DNA of 32,526 bases from Sulfuricurvum sp. (GTDB lineage: Bacteria; Campylobacterota; Campylobacteria; Campylobacterales; Sulfurimonadaceae). Position numbers and translations under genes: made by a program. Where the stretch lies: the NCBI RefSeq assembly GCF_022759005.1, contig NZ_JAEMQA010000062.1, positions 1-32,526 of the forward strand, in the 5' to 3' direction. Positions 8,329-15,424 of the stretch are shown one piece after another. The notes beneath the pieces are model-generated. The model had not been told where the DNA came from and ran no database searches. It saw only the letters and a program-made list of their open reading frames with translations. The first letter of the stretch is position 1; every line of letters starts with the position of its first letter.

Positions 8329-9575
8329 CCTATGTTGTATGTTTGAATATGCTCTCCGAATGCCGGATTTGTCTTGACGCTTCGCTCGTATCGACGATCA
8401 AGAGAGAGCTGATAGAGAATCTCAATCGGCGTAGCTCTATTGGCCGCCAAAGCTCCTAACACAGCACTCTCTCCGCTATCATATAATATTTCGAATTTTT
8501 CCGATGAGAGCGAAGGGTTTGACCCCAATGCAACTCGGTGCTTTCCGCTCGCAAAAATCGCTTCAATGATTTCACCCTCTGTTGTCGGATTGGACGCAAG
8601 CGCTTCGACAACCGTCTCATCTCCTAATCCAAAAAGACGCTCTTGCATGGAGTGAGTACAACTCTCATTTGATGCCAAATGGACTCCATAACCTTCTATT
8701 AGACGTTCAAAACGCTCCTCATCCATACGCATGTTCGCTGCAATTAAATGTGGATATACTCTCTCCAAAGCATCCGCCCCTTGGCTTGATATGCTTTTGT
8801 TTGTTGCGAGAATCGTATTGACTTCCTCATCTTCCAGTGCCAAAAGTTCTCTCTCCAGCGCCAACGGTTCACGATGAGCCAAAAGAGCCCTTTTTCCATC
8901 GATCAACTGCGCTAAAATCATCTCAGAGGTGTCAGCGTGAAGAGCTATCGCATCCAATACCCCAGAGAGCGATGGATTGGATCGGTGTTTCAATTCATCC
9001 TTAATCGGCTCTAATTGAGCTATCGCATCGATCAATTCACCCGTCCCGTAGCGCTCAATCAAATGGGCTAGTCCACTCATGGCGTATTGCACATTATGAT
9101 TTCGATCCAGATCTTTGTAAAATCGCCCGATGATCGATGCAGTCACATTGCGGTTGCTATCGTTATCAAACAATCCCTCTTTTTGCCAATCATAGAGCGC
9201 AAGAAGTTTAAAATAGAGTTCATCCGTAATATAAGGATTTTGCAAAAAATCGACAAGCCGCTCCTGATTGCGGGAGAGTTTTAAACTCATCAGCAATCGA
9301 TTCGGTTCGATACTTCTACACAACCATTTCTCGAAATCCGCAAGCTCGATGATCGGAACATTCTCACCCTCATACAGCCGTTCGGATTCGGATTGTTCAT
9401 ACGGATTCATCATCCGCCCCTCGATGATTACTGCGACCGAATGATCGTAACTTTGGATGCGATCGATTTTATGGAGTTTCAAAAGCGCGTCAAATTCACT
9501 GATGTGCAATGCACGGGTTTTGCCCAACAGTAGGATCGATTTTCCGGATAGTTTATCATAGTTCATAAGGCGCAT
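8319..9575 (-). CDS. Helical-repeat protein (leucine-rich-repeat-variant/LRV-like)
   Basis: Repeating units such as 'VVEALASNPTTEGEIIEAIFASG', 'HRVALGSNPSLSSEKFEILYDSG', 'AVLGALAANRATPIEILYQLSLD', 'SVKTNPAFG'. Overlaps moxR by 10 bp. Confidence 0.7.
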   Translation of the reverse strand: MRLMNYDKLSGKSILLLGKTRALHISEFDALLKLHKIDRIQSYDHSVAVIIEGRMMNPYEQSESERLYEGENVPIIELADFEKWLCRSIEPNRLLMSLKLSRNQERLVDFLQNPYITDELYFKLLALYDWQKEGLFDNDSNRNVTASIIGRFYKDLDRNHNVQYAMSGLAHLIERYGTGELIDAIAQLEPIKDELKHRSNPSLSGVLDAIALHADTSEMILAQLIDGKRALLAHREPLALERELLALEDEEVNTILATNKSISSQGADALERVYPHLIAANMRMDEERFERLIEGYGVHLASNESCTHSMQERLFGLGDETVVEALASNPTTEGEIIEAIFASGKHRVALGSNPSLSSEKFEILYDSGESAVLGALAANRATPIEILYQLSLDRRYERSVKTNPAFGEHIQTYNIGWY

Positions 9576-9644
9576 TATAATCCATCAGCCTAAAAAAATT
9601 CAGCAACGCTATAATGTCATCAATAGTTTAAAAGGATTTTAACG

Positions 9645-9905
9645 ATGGACGAACTTCATGAGGGCATTGCCGCGTATGATGCTGGGGATTATGAAAAAGC
9701 ATACCGAATTCTCTACCCGTTGGCAGCCTACAAACGTAATTCTGAAGCCCAATTTCATATAGGGATGATCTACTTTTACGGAGAAGGGGTAGAAAAAGAC
9801 ATTGATCAAGCAATGGAGTGGTGGAAAAAAGCAATGCGTAACGGTCATGTTGATGCAGCTTATCGCCTCAGCGAAATTGCTACATCGACAAAAACAACGT
9901 TTTAG
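9645..9905 (+). CDS. Sel1-repeat (TPR-like) small protein
   Basis: 'AQFHIGMIYFYGEGVEKDIDQAMEWWKKAMRNGHVDAAYRLSEIA' is a Sel1 repeat signature. Confidence 0.85.
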   Translation: MDELHEGIAAYDAGDYEKAYRILYPLAAYKRNSEAQFHIGMIYFYGEGVEKDIDQAMEWWKKAMRNGHVDAAYRLSEIATSTKTTF

Positions 9906-9922
9906 CCCTATTATTTTTGGAC

Positions 9923-9999
9923 ACCAAAGGAATAAAATCCCTTTGGTTACGCTAGCCGCTATGGCACTAAAGCTTGCCTCTACGAGGCAGATTTATTCC
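9923..9999 (+). repeat. Structured 3'-UTR repeat element, copy 2
   Basis: 8-bp stem ACCAAAGG/CCTTTGGT around loop AATAAAATC, then TACGCT, a GCC/GGC hairpin and TGCCTC-TAC-GAGGCA. GGAATAAA/TTTATTCC also pair across the element. Confidence 0.8.
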
Positions 10000-10733
10000 A
10001 AAACTCGCCCGATACTGTAGCGCATATCCTCATCAAGGGTATCCATATTCGAGAGCATCCAGTTTAAATACCCTTTATCTGCTGCGGCTATTTCAACGAG
10101 AGTTTTACCTTTGTATTTCCCGAATTTGAGAGGTCTCGTGTAAAATACGGGGGTTTGGGTAAGCTCAACCATCTTATCGATCGGATTGGCTCCTTCAAAA
10201 CGCTCTTGCAATCTTTTTCGAAGTTCAGTGAGAAACAGCTTCAACACCAAAACATCTCCGATCGCATCATGCGCTCTCACCTCTATCCCAAGCGTGTCAG
10301 CTTCAGATTGTTCAACCTTGTACAATCCCAAGCGGTAGCGGAAATACTGCAATCGGTGTGAATCTTCATCATCAAAGAGGTGACGGGCACAGCGAAGGGT
10401 ATCGATAAGGCGCATTTGAGAGGTAAAATTCTCTTTGGCAAGCATCCCCAAATCAAATGGAGCATTATGAATAATCAATACATTATCAGGTGTATTGAGT
10501 TGACAAAGGGTTTGAAAAGCAGACGTATCAATACATGCAGGCAGTCCCTCAATCATCTCAGGAGTAATGCCGTGAACCTCCATAGCACCGTAGCTGATCG
10601 GAACAGGAGCACTGCACATCTCATTATAAACATCTACATTTTTCCCATCGAGAACCATGTAGCCTAGCTGAATGACACGATCCTCTTCTCCCGCTCCCGT
10701 CGTCTCCGTATCAAGGAGTATATACTTAGCCAT
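9993..10733 (-). CDS. DEDDh 3'-5' exonuclease (DNA polymerase III epsilon-like) with C-terminal DUF3820-like region
   Basis: ILLDTETTGAGEEDRVIQLG, 'IIHNAPFDLGML', 'RAHDAIGDVLVLKLFL', and C-terminal 'KFGKYKGKTLVEIAAADKGYLNWML'. Confidence 0.9.
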   Translation of the reverse strand: MAKYILLDTETTGAGEEDRVIQLGYMVLDGKNVDVYNEMCSAPVPISYGAMEVHGITPEMIEGLPACIDTSAFQTLCQLNTPDNVLIIHNAPFDLGMLAKENFTSQMRLIDTLRCARHLFDDEDSHRLQYFRYRLGLYKVEQSEADTLGIEVRAHDAIGDVLVLKLFLTELRKRLQERFEGANPIDKMVELTQTPVFYTRPLKFGKYKGKTLVEIAAADKGYLNWMLSNMDTLDEDMRYSIGRVLE

Positions 10734-11083
10734 TAATACTGATCGTCTTCATCGTCGAGATCAAACTCATCGTAGTCGTCCTCGTCTTCTTCCTCTTCAT
10801 CGTCATAGTACAAATCATCCTCTTCATCATCGCCTTCGCGCATTGAGGTAAGCTCTGTATACAGCTGTTCAGCCTCTTCTTCATCGATTTCGCCGCTATT
10901 GAGTTCTCCGAGAAGATCTTTGTATTCATCACGAAGCGCTTGCATATCTTCAAGCTGTGCACGTTCTTGGGGAGATGCATCATTTTGCGATGCAATGGAT
11001 TCAAAAATATCATCGATGTGTTCTTCCACATCTGGGATCAATTCATTTTGTATCAAATGTTTTAGTTGTGTAATATAGGCCAT
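10733..11083 (-). CDS. Hypothetical protein with extremely acidic C-terminal tail
   Basis: ORF with AAGGATATAAC upstream of the ATG at 11083. C-terminus DDEEDDLYYDDEEEEDEDDYDEFDLDDEDDQY. Confidence 0.75.
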   Translation of the reverse strand: MAYITQLKHLIQNELIPDVEEHIDDIFESIASQNDASPQERAQLEDMQALRDEYKDLLGELNSGEIDEEEAEQLYTELTSMREGDDEEDDLYYDDEEEEDEDDYDEFDLDDEDDQY

Positions 11084-11216
11084 GTTATATCCTTGCTGCG
11101 TGTGATTTGCATATCTCATTATACTTCAAAAATGTGACAATACCATACTAACAAAGCAGATGTTTTAAAAGAAGCAATAGAAGTTAAAAGGATGATTGTA
11201 AAAAAGGAAAAGGAAA

Positions 11217-11301
11217 TGGTGCGATCGGCGAGACTCGAACTCGCACACCTGTTGGCACTACCCCCTCAAGATAGCGTGTCTACCAATTCCACCACGATCG
11301 C
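11217..11301 (-). tRNA. tRNA-Leu (anticodon GAG), CCA encoded
   Basis: Minus strand GCGATCGTGGTGGAATTGGTAGACACGCTATCTTGAGGGGGTAGTGCCAACAGGTGTGCGAGTTCGAGTCTCGCCGATCGCACCA. 7-bp acceptor stem, CTTGAGG anticodon loop, variable arm, GTTCGAG T-loop. Confidence 0.96.
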
Positions 11302-11303
11302 AT

Positions 11304-11334
11304 AAAAAGAAAGTTCTCAAGCCGAAGCTTGAGA
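11304..11334 (-). terminator. Intrinsic terminator downstream of atpE (UUCG tetraloop)
   Basis: Minus strand TCTCAAGC-TTCG-GCTTGAGA followed by AACTTTCTTTTT. Confidence 0.75.
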
Positions 11335-11351
11335 GAGGGAAGGTCCGAACC

Positions 11352-11729
11352 TTACGCAGCCAAATATGGGTTTGCGTAAAGAGCGATCAAAGCGATAACA
11401 AGTGTATAGATAACTTGAGCTTCGATCATCGCAAGAGCGATGAACATCGTTGTCATCAATTTACCGCCAAGACCTGGGTTACGAGCTGTACCAGCGATAG
11501 TTGCAGCAGCAGTGCTACCCATACCGATAGCTCCACCAAGAGCTGCAAGACCAAGACCAACACCAGCAGCGATCATAGAATACGCTTTCAATGTTTGGTT
11601 AGCAACGTCTGCAGATGCAGCAGCTGCAGCAGGTGCAGCTTCAGCAGCCGCTTCAACAACTGCTACCGCTTCGTCAGCACCGAATACTGATGCAACGAGA
11701 GCAAGCAAAAGAAAAAATACTTTTTTCAT
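11352..11729 (-). CDS. atpE: F0F1 ATP synthase subunit c, with N-terminal signal-like/Ala-rich extension
   Basis: 'GLGLAALGGAIGMGSTAAATIAGTARNPGLGGKLMTTMFIALAMIEAQVIYTLVIALIALYANP'. GGAG ribosome-binding site before the ATG at 11729. Confidence 0.95.
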   Translation of the reverse strand: MKKVFFLLLALVASVFGADEAVAVVEAAAEAAPAAAAASADVANQTLKAYSMIAAGVGLGLAALGGAIGMGSTAAATIAGTARNPGLGGKLMTTMFIALAMIEAQVIYTLVIALIALYANPYLAA

Positions 11730-11822
11730 GAGTAATCTCCGTATGTAAATCAAAGTCCGTTCGGATACGTTTCCCTACTTATCACTTTGTGGATGAAATT
11801 ATAGTGAGCATGAGCTAAAAAA

Positions 11823-14000
11823 TTACTTAGCTCTGCCTAAGCCGATTTTATTTCCTTTGAACTCAACGATCTCTACCATGAGCTCATCCCCTTCATTCAC
11901 AACATCACCCACACGGGAGATATGTCCATCGGAGAGTTTGGAGATATGGATCAATCCGTCTACGCCGCCCGGAAGTTCGATAAAGGCGCCAAAATCGACA
12001 ATCTTTTTCACTTTTCCTTTGACAACATCACCCACTTTGTATTCTACTTTTTCGACAGGGGTGGCTCCGCTGACAATCCCCTCGATGTGATCGCGCGCAC
12101 CGCGCAACCCGTCTCGATTTTTTCCAGTCAGTTTGACGGACCCTTTTTTCTTGTCAATATCGATGGTGACGTCAAAACGTTCAATAATGTCTCGAATCGT
12201 TTTTCCCGCTTGACCGATAATATCCCCGATAAAACTCGGATCGATGTGGAACAGATCGGTACTCGGCAATGTCCCCTCATTGAGTTCGATGTGATCTTCT
12301 GCACCGATCATAATATCAATGATGTGAGAACGTGCCTCTGCAGCTTGATACAGCGCCTCTTTGAGAACATCTAAACGAATTCCGCCAAGCTTAATGTCCA
12401 TCTGCATCGCGGTAATCCCCTCTTTGGACCCCGCTACTTTGAAATCCAAATCGCCATCATGATCTTCAAGACCCATAATGTCGGTCAGAATTGCATGACG
12501 ATCCCCCTCGGAAACCATCCCCATAGCTACGCCGGCAATCGGATCGGCCATCTCGATATCCCCTGCACGTAATGCCATATAACCGCCACATACGGTAGCC
12601 ATTGAGGATGACCCGTTGGATTCTAATACTTCCGAGACCAAACGGATCGTTTGGCCGTTACGGACGCACGCCCCCTCCAATGCCCGTTTTGCAAGATTAC
12701 CGTGGCCCAATTCACGACGGCGAGGCGCTCCGATCGGAGAAGGCTCACCGACACTGAATCCCGGGAAATTGTAGTGAACCATGAACGATTCATTTTGCGT
12801 TCCGCTATCAGTGAGATTTTCAAACATTTGAGCATCTTTTGCTCCACCCAACGTCAATACAACCAATGCCTGTGTTTGACCGCGTGTGAAAAGAGCCGAG
12901 GCATGTGCATTCGGCAATACGTTTGTCTCGATCGAAATCGGACGTACTTCTTTGAGACCGCGCCCATCGGCACGCACTTTTTCATCCAAAATTTGAGCAC
13001 GCACCATGGAGCGTTTTACCGATTCAATCGCTTTTTTGAGCTCATGTTCGTCCCATTGCGGTTTCTCTTTCATAATATTTTTTCGAATAGTGCGAAGAGC
13101 GGTAGAACGCTCCGTTTTCGCCATTTGGTTGATGCCCGCTTTGAGGTCGCCAGTGTGATGTGCACGGACATACTCAACCATCTCTGTATTGATTTCGCTT
13201 ACAACCCTTTGGAGTTCAAAAGGCTCTTTAGCAAATGGTTTAAAGGCATTTTCATACGCACTGTTGGCTTGATACAATGCATCTTGAGCGGAAGCGAGAA
13301 TGGTGATAAGCTCATCTTCGCTCATCGCATTCGATACACGAACCGGCAATGATGCCATGCTTGTTGCCGAATCGATCATCGGGTCAATTACTACCGGATC
13401 GAGCATCTGAATCTCATCAGTGCCAAGCGTTTGCATTTCGATCATGAGCATGTCGTCTTTGCTTCCCGCCAAGTACAAATCAAGCGTACTGTTTTGCAAT
13501 TGGCTGAGGGTTGGGTTAAATACGATCTCTCCGTCGATTTTACCGACACGTACAGCACTGACGGAATTAAAGATATCAACATCCGAAACATACAAAGCTG
13601 CCGATGCGGCATTGAGCGCTAAAACCTGTAAATCGGCCTCGTGATCAGCGCTAAGAACCATTACGGTAATTTGGATTGGATTGGCAAAACCTTTTGGAAA
13701 CAATGGGCGAAGAGATCGATCTACAATACGTGAAGTCAATGTCTCGAAATCACTCGGTTTCGTCTCACGTTTGATGAACCCGCCCGGAAATTTCCCGGCT
13801 GCATAACTTTTCTCAATGTATTGAACCGTCAAAGGCAAAAAATCTTCATCGACAAAGTCGGTCTCATCGATAACGACAGTAGCCAAAATAACGGTGTTTC
13901 CACACTTCAGCCATGCGGCTCCGTTCGCCTGCGCCGCTACCTGATTAAACGCATACGCTTCCGTTTTGTTTTTTAACGCTAATTCAACATTGTATTTCAT
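11823..14000 (-). CDS. pnp: Polyribonucleotide nucleotidyltransferase (PNPase)
   Basis: Two RNase PH domains ('RSLRPLFPKGF', 'GHGNLAKRALEG'), KH region 'IDPSFIGDIIGQAGKTIRDI', S1 region 'VGDVVKGKVKKIVDFGAFIELPGGVDGLIHISKLS'. Confidence 0.97.
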   Translation of the reverse strand: MKYNVELALKNKTEAYAFNQVAAQANGAAWLKCGNTVILATVVIDETDFVDEDFLPLTVQYIEKSYAAGKFPGGFIKRETKPSDFETLTSRIVDRSLRPLFPKGFANPIQITVMVLSADHEADLQVLALNAASAALYVSDVDIFNSVSAVRVGKIDGEIVFNPTLSQLQNSTLDLYLAGSKDDMLMIEMQTLGTDEIQMLDPVVIDPMIDSATSMASLPVRVSNAMSEDELITILASAQDALYQANSAYENAFKPFAKEPFELQRVVSEINTEMVEYVRAHHTGDLKAGINQMAKTERSTALRTIRKNIMKEKPQWDEHELKKAIESVKRSMVRAQILDEKVRADGRGLKEVRPISIETNVLPNAHASALFTRGQTQALVVLTLGGAKDAQMFENLTDSGTQNESFMVHYNFPGFSVGEPSPIGAPRRRELGHGNLAKRALEGACVRNGQTIRLVSEVLESNGSSSMATVCGGYMALRAGDIEMADPIAGVAMGMVSEGDRHAILTDIMGLEDHDGDLDFKVAGSKEGITAMQMDIKLGGIRLDVLKEALYQAAEARSHIIDIMIGAEDHIELNEGTLPSTDLFHIDPSFIGDIIGQAGKTIRDIIERFDVTIDIDKKKGSVKLTGKNRDGLRGARDHIEGIVSGATPVEKVEYKVGDVVKGKVKKIVDFGAFIELPGGVDGLIHISKLSDGHISRVGDVVNEGDELMVEIVEFKGNKIGLGRAK

Positions 14001-14015
14001 TCATTCTCCATTTTT

Positions 14016-15413
14016 TTATCGCTTCATAGAAGAAGCGCCACCGACGACATATTTCAAATCGCTGTCGATAAATCGCAATCCTAGACCCATGAAAACATTC
14101 TGAGATTCCGGGTTAAGGAAATTGTCCCATCCACCGTACAGTTCGAGATGCTTGAGCATTTGATAGCGCACTTGAGCTTTGAGGTGGGCATGTGTTCCAC
14201 GCACATCGTTCACTGCATTAAAATCAAAGGCGTCCGCACTGAATTTGAGTTTATCATGGTTCATAAAATAATCAACCCCGACTCCGCCGGTCGATTCGAT
14301 TGCCCCAAAGCGGAGCAATGTATCATCGAATCGTTTCCCGTACTGTAACGAGTAATAGTTTTTCCCTTTTTCATGTTTAACCGGAAGAGTCGGTTTTGAA
14401 TAATCGTCCGTACTAATGAGATCAAACATATAGTATGTTTCCGGATTCGGAAGATAGTTTACACCCAAATAGACTTTGCCGTACTGATCGCGCATCATAT
14501 AATCGGTGTGCATTGCCACTTGCAATTCACTTGTGGTCAAACTGCCCAACATCGAATCAAGTTTTCCGAAAGTCTCTTCTCCGCTTTTGAAAAATGACCC
14601 CGCATTCGTAATCGTATCTTTGAGAGAGGATCGATTTTCGGTCAAAATAACGCTGACATTGTCTTCAATCTTGGTAAATTTATCGACCGCTTCAGGAAGT
14701 TTATGCTCTAGCGAACCGCTGATATTATCCATCCGTGTCGTCAATGAATTGATCCGAGCCATAATCTCCGGCAAATCTTTGTTGACGGTATCGGCTGTTT
14801 GCCCAAACCCTGCCGACATCGCTCTAAAATTAGCGATTGCAGCATGTAAATCGTCTCTGTTCTCTACGATTACTCCATCAAGATTCACACCCACATTTCG
14901 GAATGCAATAATGGCATCTTGGATCGCTTTTCGGTGCTCTTCATCCAGCGTCGATCTAAAATCGCGCAAAAGCAATTCAAGCTCTTTAGCCGCAGCATTT
15001 ACTGAATCACTCGTTTGATCGAAGGAAGCATATCGCTTTGATTGTGAGAGGACTCCTCCGTTTTGCATATAAGCATTTGAATCACCGACGACGATATTAA
15101 TCACTTTCGATCCCAATAGCGACTCTTGTGCGACAATGACCGAAGAATCATTCGGGATTTTAACCCCTTTATCGATCATAAGGGTCAGCTTTACCCTTTT
15201 TCCCTCAATGCTCAGATCATTGACATCTCCGATCGTGACACCGTTCATCAGTACATGAGTATGCTTTTCTATCCCCGAAGCATCTTCAATGTAAGCTTCT
15301 ATCAGATACCCCTCTTTGCCCCATTTACCAAGTGATGTCACTTGTGTCGAAAGAAACAGCAGAGCACCCAGTGCCATGACAACAAAAAGACCGATTTTCG
15401 CTTCCAGTTTCAT
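14016..15413 (-). CDS. MCE/MlaD-family protein with C-terminal predicted beta-strand-rich (barrel-like) domain
   Basis: N-terminal TM 'KIGLFVVMALGALLFLSTQ', MCE domain 'GIEKHTHVLMNGVTIGDVNDL...VIVAQESLLGSKVINI', helical middle, then alternating aromatic/polar strands. Confidence 0.85.
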   Translation of the reverse strand: MKLEAKIGLFVVMALGALLFLSTQVTSLGKWGKEGYLIEAYIEDASGIEKHTHVLMNGVTIGDVNDLSIEGKRVKLTLMIDKGVKIPNDSSVIVAQESLLGSKVINIVVGDSNAYMQNGGVLSQSKRYASFDQTSDSVNAAAKELELLLRDFRSTLDEEHRKAIQDAIIAFRNVGVNLDGVIVENRDDLHAAIANFRAMSAGFGQTADTVNKDLPEIMARINSLTTRMDNISGSLEHKLPEAVDKFTKIEDNVSVILTENRSSLKDTITNAGSFFKSGEETFGKLDSMLGSLTTSELQVAMHTDYMMRDQYGKVYLGVNYLPNPETYYMFDLISTDDYSKPTLPVKHEKGKNYYSLQYGKRFDDTLLRFGAIESTGGVGVDYFMNHDKLKFSADAFDFNAVNDVRGTHAHLKAQVRYQMLKHLELYGGWDNFLNPESQNVFMGLGLRFIDSDLKYVVGGASSMKR

Positions 15414-15424
15414 ACGTTTCCTCT

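Noticed and set aside
4067-9999. MITE/IS-remnant interpretation of the repeat
   Set aside because: No terminal inverted repeats with target-site duplications were recognised and no transposase is present. It cannot be fully excluded, but complementary variable arms argue against simple transposon copies.
9802-10020. 72-aa ORF over the repeat element (KIPLVTLAAMALKLASTRQIYSK)
   Set aside because: Overlaps the Sel1 gene in another frame, then runs through the structured repeat. Copy 1 of the repeat contains a stop in the equivalent frame, so the repeat is not coding.
10726-11031. 101-aa minus-strand ORF, rich in Met/Lys/Thr
   Set aside because: Out-of-frame reading of the acidic-tail gene; its composition is an artefact of GAT/GAA repeats.
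12651-13352. 233-aa plus-strand ORF
   Set aside because: Antisense to the strongly supported pnp gene; low-complexity Phe/Cys/Arg-rich composition typical of a shadow ORF.
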